Positions 26,970 through 36,167 are shown, counted from the first letter of the stretch. The stretch is DNA of 64,000 nucleotides from Nostoc sp. FACHB-110 (GCF_014697425.1 NZ_JACJRU010000004.1:124001-188000), one strand, 5' to 3'. Program-made: numbers and translations. Notes: generated by a model not told the origin, from the letters alone.

Positions 26970-27125
26970 GATTTTGTCAGCTAAATCCTACGAAATATAA
27001 TAAAGTAATAAATGGTAATGAAAAAGTAAAATCATCATAGTTGTTGAGTTTCGCTGGCGCTGCACCCAACCTACAACACCTAAAAGATACAGAAGATGTT
27101 TAAAAAGCAGAAGTGAGGTAAACTT

Positions 27126-27719
27126 GTGCAAATACTAGAACCACAATATTTTACCATCCAAGAATATTTAAACTTAGAAGAAAAAGCTGATTTTAAAAGT
27201 GAGTATATTGACGGAAGAATTATTCCAATGGCTGGTGGAACTGCAAACCATAATCGAATTTCTGGTAATTTTTATGCTATTTTGAATTTTGCTTTTAGGC
27301 AACAAGATTATGAAGTATTTAACAGTGATATGCGTTTGTGGATAGCTAAACAACGTATTTATACATATCCCGATATTTCTATTGTTGCAGGGAAAATTGA
27401 ATTTTTGGAAAATCGGACAGATACCATTACGAATCCAAAATTAATTGTTGAGGTATTATCAAAGTCTACCGAAAGTTATGATAAAGAAGGGAAATTTAAA
27501 GCATATCGCACCATACCATCCTTTGAAGAATATTTACTAGTTGAGCAGGATAGAATTTTTGTAGAACATTTTTATAAGACTGCTAATAAACGATGGTCTT
27601 TGCAAGAATATGATGCCGAAGATGAGTTTATTAATTTAGTTACTATTTCCTTGGAAATTAAATTACAAGATTTATACAACAAGGTCGAATTTGATGTTAA
27701 ATCTGATGTTGAACAATGA
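27126..27719 (+). CDS. Uma2 family (DUF820) putative endonuclease
   Basis: A 197-residue protein read from a GTG at 27126. The Uma2 pattern is clear: YLNLEEKADFKSEYIDG, then GGTANHNRISG, MRLWIAKQRIYTYPDISIV with a catalytic-type Asp, and NPKLIVEVLSKSTESYDKEGK. The fold is PD-(D/E)XK-like, but nuclease activity has rarely been shown. Such genes are extremely numerous in Nostocales; two more occur at 40858-42041. It sits on the opposite strand between the two XPB-related genes. Confidence 0.88.
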   Translation: MQILEPQYFTIQEYLNLEEKADFKSEYIDGRIIPMAGGTANHNRISGNFYAILNFAFRQQDYEVFNSDMRLWIAKQRIYTYPDISIVAGKIEFLENRTDTITNPKLIVEVLSKSTESYDKEGKFKAYRTIPSFEEYLLVEQDRIFVEHFYKTANKRWSLQEYDAEDEFINLVTISLEIKLQDLYNKVEFDVKSDVEQ

Positions 27720-27733
27720 TCGCTCAACTTAAA

Positions 27734-28066
27734 CTACCGATTTCTATAACCACCATTAATCACAATATCTTTAATACATAAATAAATAATTAACACAGTG
27801 AGTAAGAATTGCATAAATTGTAAAATAGGGTCTAATCGCCAACCTTGAAAAACCAGAATCAACCCAGAAGTTAGCAGAAAAATAGGAATAATTAGGGTTT
27901 GAAAAACATAAGTAATTAAAGATAAACTCTCTAGTCTTCTTGCACGTTGAATCAGCAGAATTATCATAGCCAGTATGTAAGCTACAGCAAAAATAATCTG
28001 CACAAACCCAATCAAACTGGCTACATTCAAACCGAAATTTACTTGCATTAAAATTAATTCATTCAT
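27734..28066 (-). CDS. Ycf66 family membrane protein
   Basis: A 110-residue protein with three to four hydrophobic segments. The signature LVFQGWRLDPILQFMQFLL at about residues 74-92 is typical of Ycf66, a family of unknown function in cyanobacteria and plastids. The start may be the ATG at 28066 or, closer to homologues, the one at 28048 (MQVNFGLNVASLIG). It lies 8 nt downstream of the large XPB-associated gene on the same strand, so the two are probably co-transcribed. Confidence 0.78.
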   Translation of the reverse strand: MNELILMQVNFGLNVASLIGFVQIIFAVAYILAMIILLIQRARRLESLSLITYVFQTLIIPIFLLTSGLILVFQGWRLDPILQFMQFLLTVLIIYLCIKDIVINGGYRNR

Positions 28067-28074
28067 GAGGAATT

Positions 28075-29913
28075 TTAACCACTCAACGCAATACTATAAC
28101 CCAACTTTTTCACGGCATTACGGAATTTAGTTTCTGACTCGCTAGGCACAACTAAATGCTTTTCTCCGGCTAAGAAACACAGCTTTTTCGTGCGCGAATC
28201 GTTGGCGATTAATACAGCTAAAGCAGCATCAGTGCATTCTATCAACCGGGCTTGACCGCGATCGCGCAAACTATTGCCTCGCGCTTCAATATCTGCTAAA
28301 AATTGATTGACGGTTTCTGGCAATTCATGACCACTGCGGGCTTGCAGAAATTCTCGTAATTGGGTGATGCTTTGCCCTGCTTCTATCGCACCCAATAACT
28401 TAGCCGTCTCTAACCGCCACACCGCATCCGAAATTTTTTGGGCGTAAACATCCAGTACCAGAGTATCAGCAGGGGTAAGTGGTTCGCCAGTCGCGGCTAT
28501 TTCTAAGTTTGGTAATACGCGAAATACCGCCCGTACTTCTAACGGTGGCGGTGTATAGTCGTTTTGCAAACCCAAGCAATATGCACCCAAGGGTGTTAAT
28601 TGCAAACACATCAAACCATCGTAACGGCTGAGAAACGGTAAGTCATCGGTTCCCCATAAGTCGGTATAATCAGGACGAACGCCGCCGGGGTTAACATAGG
28701 CGATATTAATCATTCCCAAGGTGGCAACATATTCAAATAACAGACATAAAGCATATCTGCCTTGCAAAATTTCCCAATCATCGCCACCATTACCTAAGCT
28801 ACCGTAATGGGAGTCGCTAATATACAAGTTCCAAAGATTGCGGGTAACTTCAAAATTGTAGCCTTTGGCGAGAATGCAGCGAAACAGTTCATTAACGCCC
28901 ATCCATCGCCCCACAGGACACTCGGCTAAGGCTTTGGTAATGGCTTCGCGGCGTTTGTCTGGGGCGGTTAAACCTTGCTTACCTTTGCCTGTTTGTCCTT
29001 TAATAGAATCTATGCGGCGTAATTCGTCTAATACCTTATTTTTTAGCCATTTTTTCCAAATATTGCGGATGGTGGCTGCGGGTGGGTTTGTCAGGGCTTT
29101 TTGTCCCGTTTTGGTTAAGACTAGACGTTTGCTAGAAAGTTCGGCTAAACCTGCGGCTTGGACTAGCATTGCCCAGGCGAAGGGCTTAATAAAACCGATT
29201 TTTTCGTATGATGGTGTAGATGGGTCGTCGTTGTAATAATCGCCACCAGTCAACACAGAGGCGATCGCACTCATACTACTATTATTTGGATATCCCGTTT
29301 TATCGCTAACACTGAGTTTTCCGGCGTTAATTAACCGCAGTACCGCGAGTAAATCTTGTTGTGCAGCAGTTTCCATTTCACACTGCTTGACGACAATTTC
29401 TTTTTCATGGGTTTCTCGTTCGCGGGTTTTCCAGTTCCATTGTTGCCACTGCAAACGAAAAACCTCTGGACATTTATCTAAGCTAGTAATCGAAAATTCT
29501 GCTGGTGGCGAAACAAATGCTTTTAAGCGTGTTTGTAAATCTTGAGGAATAATATTGCTGTAGATAAATAAACACAATAACGATGGTTGACGCTTGTAAC
29601 CGTATACGTCAGATGTTCCCCAATTAGGTTCTTCCAGATATTTAGCGTAGAAACTTGTAGCGTTAAACAAACCATCTGTGTTGTAAATTGTTTCCGCTAC
29701 TGCCTTTTGTTGCAGATGATCTAATTCTCGCCACAATTGTTGCAGATTTTCCCCCACAAGATAACGGTGAATCACTGCAATAATTTCGGCTTTGCGCGTG
29801 GGTTTGCTATTAGTATTCAGTAATGCAGCTAGCTTTTTTAGTTCATCAACAGATAACTGTTGTAGAGCTTCATCAACAGTGGTAATGCTTAACTGATCCT
29901 GATAGTAAGGCAT
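28075..29913 (-). CDS. large XPB/helicase-associated (Helicase_C_3-like) protein
   Basis: A 612-residue protein without Walker motifs. The N-terminus has a SAP-like helix pair (VDELKKLAALLNTNSKPTRKAEIIAVI). The middle holds winged-helix-like segments (GLAELSSKRLVLTKTGQKAL, then LFRCILAKGYNFEVTRNLW). The C-terminal 150 residues match the XPB-associated pattern (FRVLPNLEIAATGEPLTPAD, KLLGAIEAGQSITQLREFL, LPETVNQFLADIEARG). It is probably a DNA-binding partner of the XPB-like helicase encoded about 1.1 kb away on the same strand. Domain assignments are by eye. Confidence 0.7.
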   Translation of the reverse strand: MPYYQDQLSITTVDEALQQLSVDELKKLAALLNTNSKPTRKAEIIAVIHRYLVGENLQQLWRELDHLQQKAVAETIYNTDGLFNATSFYAKYLEEPNWGTSDVYGYKRQPSLLCLFIYSNIIPQDLQTRLKAFVSPPAEFSITSLDKCPEVFRLQWQQWNWKTRERETHEKEIVVKQCEMETAAQQDLLAVLRLINAGKLSVSDKTGYPNNSSMSAIASVLTGGDYYNDDPSTPSYEKIGFIKPFAWAMLVQAAGLAELSSKRLVLTKTGQKALTNPPAATIRNIWKKWLKNKVLDELRRIDSIKGQTGKGKQGLTAPDKRREAITKALAECPVGRWMGVNELFRCILAKGYNFEVTRNLWNLYISDSHYGSLGNGGDDWEILQGRYALCLLFEYVATLGMINIAYVNPGGVRPDYTDLWGTDDLPFLSRYDGLMCLQLTPLGAYCLGLQNDYTPPPLEVRAVFRVLPNLEIAATGEPLTPADTLVLDVYAQKISDAVWRLETAKLLGAIEAGQSITQLREFLQARSGHELPETVNQFLADIEARGNSLRDRGQARLIECTDAALAVLIANDSRTKKLCFLAGEKHLVVPSESETKFRNAVKKLGYSIALSG

Positions 29914-29984
29914 GGCAATGCACTGGAAATAACCTGTGATTTTCGACCTATAAGCAAGATAGGTTTAGGAAAATCTTACAATAT

Positions 29985-30080
29985 TAAGTGCTGAGTGCTG
30001 AGTGCTAAGTGCTGAGTCCAGAAAATATACTAACCTCTAGTCTCTAACCTCTAGTCCCTAACCTCTAACCTCTCACCTCA
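29985..30080. repeat. heptamer repeats (GTGCTGA and AACCTCT types)
   Basis: Runs of AGTGCTGAGTGCTGAGTGCT (complement of the CAGCACT family) followed by a second run of AACCTCTAGTCTCTAACCTC units reaching the 3' end of the coiled-coil gene. Confidence 0.7.
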
Positions 30081-30761
30081 TTTCTTTTTTGAAGAATAAT
30101 TTTGAGATTGATTTTCTTGGCGTAATTGTTGTCTGCCATTGGTGATAATTCTTAACATATCTTTGAGGTCTTGCTCGATATTTTCGAGGACACTATCGGC
30201 ATATTGATCAGCACCATCTTCAATTTCTTGAGCTTGAGCGATCGCAGTTTGACGCATTTGTTCTAATTCTTCCATACAAGCTTGCTGCCTGCGTTCAATT
30301 TCCGCACGAGTTTCCTGCATCATTGCTTCGCATTCTTGCTGGGTTTTGCGCCGTAGTTGTTCTGCTTCGCGTTCTGCGTGTCTTAATATATCGCTTTCTG
30401 CCAAAATTTGCGCTCTTTTGGCTTGGGCTGCGTCAACTATTTGCTGTCCATATTCTTCTGCTTCTAACATCACTTCTTGCTTGTGTTGCAGAATAGCAGC
30501 AGCTTCCTGAAATACCGAAGGTAAAGAAACGCGAATAAAATCTAGCTGTTCAAATAATTTTTCTTCGTCTATTAATGTGCGCCCAGTCAGAGGAACTCGC
30601 CAACCAGAAAGAATCAAATCTTCTAAGCGGTTGAGTTCCTGCTGAATGTCTACGCTTCCTGGTTGGGAATTGTCCCCGTTGACTGCTCCATTGGGATACT
30701 CTGGAGGGGGGTAATTGCCGTTGTGGTTGGGTTCGCTATTGGATAGTTGTGGTTGTAGCAT
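30078..30761 (-). CDS. coiled-coil protein, DivIVA-like
   Basis: A 227-residue protein. After a Pro/Asn-rich leader, residues 39-85 ([39 protein letters not shown]) form the conserved head. Residues 95-205 are one long Glu/Gln/Arg-rich coiled coil ([20 protein letters not shown]). The gene is regularly seen beside coaD in cyanobacteria as far as I recall. The first 112 nt overlap the 3' end of coaD in another frame; no internal start after the overlap keeps the conserved head. A cell-division or scaffolding role is only suggested by the DivIVA likeness. Confidence 0.72.
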   Translation of the reverse strand: MLQPQLSNSEPNHNGNYPPPEYPNGAVNGDNSQPGSVDIQQELNRLEDLILSGWRVPLTGRTLIDEEKLFEQLDFIRVSLPSVFQEAAAILQHKQEVMLEAEEYGQQIVDAAQAKRAQILAESDILRHAEREAEQLRRKTQQECEAMMQETRAEIERRQQACMEELEQMRQTAIAQAQEIEDGADQYADSVLENIEQDLKDMLRIITNGRQQLRQENQSQNYSSKKK

Positions 30762-31222
30762 TTGTATATATCTAAAGCAATGTGGGGGGGAACAAGATGA
30801 TCGACAGAACCACCGAATCTTGCGATCTCTTTTACCACACTACTACTTAAAAAACTATATTCATTTGATGTTGCGAGAAAAACTGTTTCAATTTGAGTAG
30901 ACAGTGTTTTATTGGTATGTGCCATCTGTAATTCTACTTCAAAATCTGAAATCGCTCGTAAACCTCGTAACAACACTTGCGCTTGGCGTTGTTGAGCATA
31001 ATTTACAGTTAGTCCGTCAAAACTATCCGCTTCGACATTCGGTAGATGTTGCGTAGCTATGCGAATTTGCTCTAGTCGTTGTTCCACAGTAAATAAAGGA
31101 ACTTTATTTGGGTTACGCAACACCGCAACAATTACTTTGTTAAACAGCCGACTACCACGTTGGATAATATCGAGGTGGCCTAAGGTGATGGGGTCAAAGC
31201 TGCCAGGATAGATAGCAATCAC
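30650..31222 (-). CDS. coaD: phosphopantetheine adenylyltransferase
   Basis: A 190-residue enzyme of coenzyme A synthesis that joins 4'-phosphopantetheine and ATP. The start is a GTG at 31222. The signature [16 protein letters not shown] contains the HxGH-type site; [18 protein letters not shown] and the [13 protein letters not shown] block are also diagnostic. Typical members are about 160 residues; this one carries a 30-residue extension ([18 protein letters not shown]), exactly the part overlapping the downstream gene. Confidence 0.94.
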   Translation of the reverse strand: MIAIYPGSFDPITLGHLDIIQRGSRLFNKVIVAVLRNPNKVPLFTVEQRLEQIRIATQHLPNVEADSFDGLTVNYAQQRQAQVLLRGLRAISDFEVELQMAHTNKTLSTQIETVFLATSNEYSFLSSSVVKEIARFGGSVDHLVPPHIALDIYKCYNHNYPIANPTTTAITPLQSIPMEQSTGTIPNQEA

Positions 31223-31289
31223 AATATTGGGCGGATCAAAGTTATTGAGGTGATTATACCTAATTACTGTCTGGTGGAGGCAGAAGGCT

Positions 31290-31335
31290 GGAGGCAGTTG
31301 AAAAAGTCAAAAGTCAAAAGTTAAAAGTCAAAAGT
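31290..31335. repeat. AAAAGTC heptamer repeats upstream of coaD
   Basis: Consecutive units AAAAGTCAAAAGTCAAAAGTT AAAAGTC, of the same type as those in the tldD-tldE gap near 23500-23530. Confidence 0.7.
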
Positions 31336-31366
31336 ATATTTTTTTTATATTTTCCTTAATTCTCAA

Positions 31367-31530
31367 TTACTGCCAATGTTCGGGATATTGTAGATAGTCT
31401 GGCAGAATAGTTGTGCGATTATCGCCCTTTGCTTGGTCAATCTGCCGTTGTTCTAAGTTTTTGGTTCCTGTTAAATCTTCTCCTTTCAAGTTGGCATAAG
31501 GAATTAATGTGTTTTTGAGATTGGCCTTTA
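31367..31530 (-). pseudogene. C-terminal fragment of a pentapeptide-repeat protein
   Basis: The frame reads ANLKNTLIPYANLKGEDLTG, then TKNLEQRQIDQAKGDNRTTILPDYLQYPEHW. The A(N/D)L pentapeptide units and the QIDQAKGD...ILPDxLxxPxxW tail are the usual C-terminus of cyanobacterial pentapeptide-repeat proteins. The frame runs upstream into the end of an IS remnant at about 31526, which supplies its first residues. No N-terminal part is found beyond the element, so this is a relic. Confidence 0.7.
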
Positions 31531-31880
31531 TAGAACCCATTTGACATCTAAGAAGATGCTGCAAGTCTTTTAATCATCAGTCGAATAAAACAAAGATTTA
31601 ATTTTGGCAGTGGCATTAACTAGAGTTCTCTCAAAGTTCTTGACGAGAATTTTGCATCTCTCCATCCAAGCATTGGAACGTTCTCTTCCCCCACCTCGCA
31701 GCAACCGGAACAAACCCTGAGTGTCCTAATTCTTTCTTTTGTTGTTCTGAGGCAGTAAGGGTTCGAGGATGATCCACTCTTCATCTGTGAGGCTGCTAGA
31801 GTATGGCATAACTGCTGGATACGACTTTTGCCGTCACTTTAATTCAACACAGTAAAAGATGTCAAATTGGTTCTATAAGG
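31526..31880 (-). mobile_element. internally deleted IS5-family-like insertion sequence remnant
   Basis: About 355 bp bounded by imperfect terminal inverted repeats of about 24 bp (CTTATAGAACCAATTTGACA and CTTTATAGAACCCATTTGAC, facing inwards). On the minus strand the 5' part encodes MPYSSSLTDEEWIILEPLLP, an IS5-type transposase start, stopping after 27 codons. The 3' part encodes ERSNAWMERCKILVKNFERT LVNATAKI with a frameshift near the end. The middle of the transposase, including its catalytic residues, is gone, so it is non-autonomous. Confidence 0.8.
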
Positions 31881-32176
31881 ATTTTTATAGTAGAATACCT
31901 GATGAAATTAAATCTAGCAACTTTACGTAAAAGAGTCTTAACCCCATTTTAGCTACTACAAAACAGTACTGCTATCGGCGTGAATAATTGGCTGGCCAAC
32001 ACTGCTCAGGTAAAAATTATTTCACCGAAATTGGATTTATAAGACCATACAAATATCCCTTAATTATTCGGCTAGAGCGAAATTTTTTGGCGGATGCAAC
32101 AAAAAATTTCACAGTTAACAATGGGTTAGTAATGCTCTGACCTGAAAAATCGCTAACAGTCAACACTCATCAAAAC
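31881..32176. other. intergenic region upstream of the peroxidase gene
   Basis: About 300 nt with no gene seen. It is AT-rich and presumably includes the promoter of the di-haem peroxidase; no site is assigned. Confidence 0.4.
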
Positions 32177-34318
32177 ATGAGCAAAATTTCCATAGGTGTC
32201 ATCTATAAGGGTTTCAGAGACATACTGAGAAGCATGGCATCGAAAGTATCAAAGAAAATTAAAAGCAGTGTGATTGTTGCACTGATAGCAACTATTGGCA
32301 TATTAGGCGGACACATCGTTTCAGCGCAGTTAGTAAATCCAGGGCCTTCTCAGCCTTTGGCATCATTAAAAACTGTAGCCATTCCAGAGCCTAGTAATTT
32401 GGGAGAATTTGTCAAAGACAAGAAAGCAGCGATCGCTTTAGGAAAAGCACTGTTTTGGGATATGCAGGTTGGTAGCGATGGCATCACATCATGTGCTACT
32501 TGCCATTTTCATGCAGGTGCTGACAACAGAGCAAAAAACCAACTTAGTCCTGGTCTTTTGCGTGTAGATGCAAATAGCCTTCCCAATCCTGACACTACCT
32601 TTAGTATTGGTCAGCCAAACTACACCCTCAAGCCTGGAGACTTCCCATTCCACAAACTAGCAAATCCAAATGACCGCAACTCTGCCGTTCTATCTGATAG
32701 TAACGATGTAGCATCATCTCAAGGGGTGTTCAATTCCGACTTCATCAGTACAAATCCTGGGAATGCTCAAGATAATGTCACTCAACTAGACGATGCCGTA
32801 TTTAACGTCGGTGGTACAGAAGTCCGGCGAGTTGAGCCACGTAATACACCAACCGTCATCAATGCGGTGTTCAACTTCCGCAACTTCTGGGATGGACGCG
32901 CTCAAAACATTTTCAATGGAGTTAACCCATTTGGGTTAAGAGACCCCAACGCTAAACTTTTTAAAGCAACTCCTGGTCTCTTAGTTACCTTATTCCCGCC
33001 ACAAGCTGTCAGCGTCAAACTCAATAACTCTTCTCTAGCTTCCCAAGCAGTCGGCCCACCACTGAGTTCCTTCGAGATGTCAGCTGACGGGCGCACCTTC
33101 CAAGAAGTTGGTGATAAATTCGGGACATCTGGACTACCAAGTCTGAGTGACCTTCTCAAAGGATTAACAAACCTTTCTAGCGGTACAAAGTCCCTGAGAG
33201 ACCTTGGTAACAAATTAATGGGTCTGAGACCACTAGGAAAGCAAATCGTACGTTCTGATGACAGCGTCTTAGGTAGCTACGCACAATTGTTTGGTAAAGG
33301 TCTGACATTTACGAATTATCAGCAGATGATCCAGGCTAGTTTCAAGCAGGAGTGGTGGGATCCTACTTGGTCAATACAAGTTGATAAACGAGATGGTAGC
33401 CGTAAAGCCGTACTTTTGGGATTAGCAAGTGTGATTGATCCCAACTATAAGACTTATAGTCTGATGGAGTACAATTTCTCCTTGTTCTTCGGGTTAGCGG
33501 TGCAACTGTACGAATCTACATTAGTCTCGAATAATGCCCCCATTGACCAATACTTAGAAGGTAACTCTGGTGCTTTAACCGCCCAACAAATCCGAGGTAA
33601 AAACCTATTTGAAGGGAAAGCCAAGTGTATTAACTGTCATGGTGGCGGAGAATTTACCAACGCTTCTGTGAAAAATGTCCAAAACCAACGACTAGAGCGC
33701 ATGATTATGGGCGATGGTCAAGAAGCTATTTACGACAATGGCTTTTATAACATTGGTGTCAGACCCACTAACGAAGACTTGGGAGTAGGAGGTAAAGACC
33801 CCTTTGGTAATCCACTCTCCGAAACCCGACTAGCACAACAAGGAAAATTCCAGCAACTTTTGGGAGTAGCGCCCAATATTACAGTGAGCGCCAACCAAAG
33901 AGTAGCTGTAGATGGAGCCTTTAAAACACCAACACTGCGGAACATAGAACTCACTGCTCCCTACTTCCACAACGGCGGACAGTTGACTCTTAGACAAGTA
34001 GTTGAGTTTTACAATCGGGGTGGAGATTTTCACGAACAGAATATCAACAACCTAGATGCAGATATTGAAAACCTCAACTTGAGTGAGCCAGAAAAAGATG
34101 ATTTGGTGGCTTTTCTCAAAGCACTGACAGATGAACGAGTCCGTTACGAAAAAGCACCGTTTGATCACCCGCAGTTGTTCATTCCCAATGGACACCCAAT
34201 TGATGACAAGTCTGTGGTTAACGATGGTACTGGGAAAGCTAAGGATGCTTTGATCGAGATTCCTGCTGTTGGTCGTAATGGTGGTAATAGCATTGTCAAC
34301 TTTCTAGCAACTCCCTAA
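32177..34318 (+). CDS. large di-haem cytochrome c peroxidase/MauG-like protein
   Basis: A 713-residue exported protein. The N-terminus has a basic stretch and a hydrophobic signal (SVIVALIATIGILGGHIVSA, ending near residue 50). Two CxxCH haem c sites are present: CATCH (106-110) and CINCH (484-488). NTPTVINAVFNFRNFWDGRA and FKTPTLRNIELTAPYFHNGG are typical of bacterial di-haem peroxidases. Usual members have about 330-400 residues; here about 370 residues separate the two haem sites. The start could be the ATG at 32234. It probably acts in the periplasm on H2O2 or as an electron-transfer oxidase; the substrate is unknown. A strong terminator follows. Confidence 0.82.
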   Translation: MSKISIGVIYKGFRDILRSMASKVSKKIKSSVIVALIATIGILGGHIVSAQLVNPGPSQPLASLKTVAIPEPSNLGEFVKDKKAAIALGKALFWDMQVGSDGITSCATCHFHAGADNRAKNQLSPGLLRVDANSLPNPDTTFSIGQPNYTLKPGDFPFHKLANPNDRNSAVLSDSNDVASSQGVFNSDFISTNPGNAQDNVTQLDDAVFNVGGTEVRRVEPRNTPTVINAVFNFRNFWDGRAQNIFNGVNPFGLRDPNAKLFKATPGLLVTLFPPQAVSVKLNNSSLASQAVGPPLSSFEMSADGRTFQEVGDKFGTSGLPSLSDLLKGLTNLSSGTKSLRDLGNKLMGLRPLGKQIVRSDDSVLGSYAQLFGKGLTFTNYQQMIQASFKQEWWDPTWSIQVDKRDGSRKAVLLGLASVIDPNYKTYSLMEYNFSLFFGLAVQLYESTLVSNNAPIDQYLEGNSGALTAQQIRGKNLFEGKAKCINCHGGGEFTNASVKNVQNQRLERMIMGDGQEAIYDNGFYNIGVRPTNEDLGVGGKDPFGNPLSETRLAQQGKFQQLLGVAPNITVSANQRVAVDGAFKTPTLRNIELTAPYFHNGGQLTLRQVVEFYNRGGDFHEQNINNLDADIENLNLSEPEKDDLVAFLKALTDERVRYEKAPFDHPQLFIPNGHPIDDKSVVNDGTGKAKDALIEIPAVGRNGGNSIVNFLATP

Positions 34319-34360
34319 AGCGTAGAAATAACTTCTACACCTTGTATTAAAAGTTCAAGT

Positions 34361-34398
34361 GAGCTTTCAACGACACGGTTCGTTGGAAGCTCATTTTT
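34361..34398 (+). terminator. rho-independent terminator of the peroxidase gene
   Basis: The stem GAGCTTTCAACGA/TCGTTGGAAGCTC (13 positions, one mismatch) with loop CACGGT is followed by ATTTTTCC, about 43 nt past the stop codon. Confidence 0.85.
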
Positions 34399-34650
34399 CC
34401 AGTTTGTTCCCTGTTATTTGATTGGAATTGCTTCTGATAACAAGTTGTGAAAGATAGTATTGTTACATTCTGTTATATTGAACAGAGCTAAGAAAATCCG
34501 ACTTCTCCCTTAACAGTCATGGGATTATTCATCAACCCGGATTTCTCACAAATAGATAAAAAAAGGGGGCAAAAACTGCGAAAATTTATATATAGTAAGC
34601 ATTTCAGCAGTTTTAAAGTATGATTCCAGCTTCGACAGATCGTATACCTC

Positions 34651-34776
34651 ACATCTTGCACCTAGCCCCAGCGAATGGAATTCGCGGCTATACAAACGTA
34701 GACGCGCAAGCGGCTTCCCGCAGGGTAGTCCGCCTATCGCGCTTGCGCTGCGCTTGGCGCACCACGCGGACTAGTC
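34651..34776 (+). repeat. GC-rich dispersed repeat, copy 1
   Basis: The block starting ACATCTTGCACCTAGC and running through GCGAATGGAATTCG and GGCTATACAAACG (34651-34698) recurs inverted at 57334-57382. The following part includes CGCTTGGCGCACCACG, also present inverted at about 57305-57322. It is GC-rich within AT-rich DNA, a typical short dispersed repeat cluster. Confidence 0.75.
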
Positions 34777-34955
34777 TAAACTCCAGTAAAGACTCCTGCC
34801 ATCGCTAACCAAGGGTTTTTCTGATCAAGAGACGGCAATTTTACAGGATTATTTTGGCTACTTGGAGATTTAGCTGAGGAAAAGGAGTTCATCATAATTT
34901 TGGATGCTTTTTATCTTTGATTGTAAATGAGTCCAAATCAATCTCGTAGACAATC

Positions 34956-36167
34956 TCAACTAAAAAATTTCTCTACACAACGAGCAAATATTTCCACACC
35001 CATTGGTAAAACAGTTTCATCAAAATCAAATCGCGGGTGATGATGGGGATAAGCTAAATCTTTGTCTGGATTAGCAGAACCAAGAAAGAAGTAACAACCG
35101 GGAACTTCTTGTAAGAAGAAAGACATATCTTCGCCGCCCATTGTTTGGCACTCTGGCACAATTCCTACAGGAGTTTCTACCACTTCTTCAGCAATCGATC
35201 GCACTAATTCTGCAATTCCAGTATCATTAATTACTGGCGGATATAAGCTTGTATATTCTAATTCATATTTAGCACCGTGACTCTGGCAAATTCCGCCGAT
35301 GATTTGCTCGATGCGCTGTTGAAAATAGCCGGCAAATGCTGGGTTAAAATACCGGACTGTGCCTTTCATGTTGGCTGTATCAGCAATGACATTATGTGCT
35401 GTACCTGCGTGAAGTGCGCCCACAGTCACGACAGCAGAATCGATAGGGTTAACATTCCGGGCGACGATGGTTTGTAAGGCGTTGACAATTTGGGCTGCAA
35501 CAACAATCGAATCGATTGTTTGATGGGGTATTGCGCCGTGTCCACCTTTGCCTAATATTGTGCAGTTAAATAACTCTACAGCGGCCATTAATGCGCCAGC
35601 ACGAACACCAACAGTTCCCAAGGGGAGATTATTCCACAGGTGTAAACCAATAATGGCATCGACATCAGGGTTTTTTAATACCCCCGCCTCTATCATCGGT
35701 TTTGCGCCTCCTGGCCCTTCTTCAGCTGGCTGGAAGATGATTTTGACTGTACCTGCAAAGTCTTCTCGATGCTGGTGGAGATAGTATGCTGTACCTAGTG
35801 CGATCGCAGTATGTCCATCATGACCACAAGCGTGCATGATGCCATCATGTTGCGATTTATAGGGTACTTCGTTCAATTCTTGAATGGGCAACGCATCCAT
35901 ATCTGCCCGAATTGCTAAGACTTTACCGGGTTTTGTTCCCTGAATCGTTGCGACAATACCAGTTTTCGCTATACCAGTTTGATGTTCAATTCCCCATGCT
36001 TGCAATTGACTAGAAACAAACTCAGCCGTCAATTTTTCTTGAAAGCCTAATTCTGGATGCTGATGTAACCGCCGCCGCCATTCTACCAATTGTGGTTGCA
36101 ATGAGCGAATTGAGAGGCGCACACGCGATAAATCAACAGAATAGGAACTGGGGAATGTGGAAACCAT
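34956..36167 (-). CDS. M20 family amidohydrolase
   Basis: A 403-residue metallo-amidohydrolase of the M20D type (hippurate hydrolase/IAA-amino-acid hydrolase/N-acyl-amino-acid deacylase). Motifs are RRRLHQHPELGFQE, LAIRADMDALPI with metal ligand, MHACGHDGHTAIALGTA, the EEGPGGAKPMIEAG catalytic region and GKGGHGAIPH in the dimerisation domain, with a final YPHHHPRFDFDE. It hydrolyses an N-acyl or amide bond of a small molecule; the substrate cannot be told from sequence. It lies on the same strand as bioD, about 60 nt downstream. Confidence 0.9.
   Translation of the reverse strand: MVSTFPSSYSVDLSRVRLSIRSLQPQLVEWRRRLHQHPELGFQEKLTAEFVSSQLQAWGIEHQTGIAKTGIVATIQGTKPGKVLAIRADMDALPIQELNEVPYKSQHDGIMHACGHDGHTAIALGTAYYLHQHREDFAGTVKIIFQPAEEGPGGAKPMIEAGVLKNPDVDAIIGLHLWNNLPLGTVGVRAGALMAAVELFNCTILGKGGHGAIPHQTIDSIVVAAQIVNALQTIVARNVNPIDSAVVTVGALHAGTAHNVIADTANMKGTVRYFNPAFAGYFQQRIEQIIGGICQSHGAKYELEYTSLYPPVINDTGIAELVRSIAEEVVETPVGIVPECQTMGGEDMSFFLQEVPGCYFFLGSANPDKDLAYPHHHPRFDFDETVLPMGVEIFARCVEKFFS

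Larger units (their letters stand above)
34319..34955. other. intergenic region holding a terminator and dispersed repeats
   Basis: Apart from the terminator at 34361-34398 and the GC-rich repeat at 34651-34776, no gene is seen. A short frame at 34620-34808 is composed of the dispersed repeat and is not considered a gene. Confidence 0.5.

Noticed and set aside
31367..31564. A 65-residue frame as a real gene
   Set aside because: Its first residues are encoded by the end of the IS remnant and the rest is only the tail of a pentapeptide-repeat protein.
34620..34808. A 62-residue frame after the peroxidase gene
   Set aside because: It consists of a GC-rich dispersed repeat that recurs inverted at 57.3 kb and has no ribosome-binding site.
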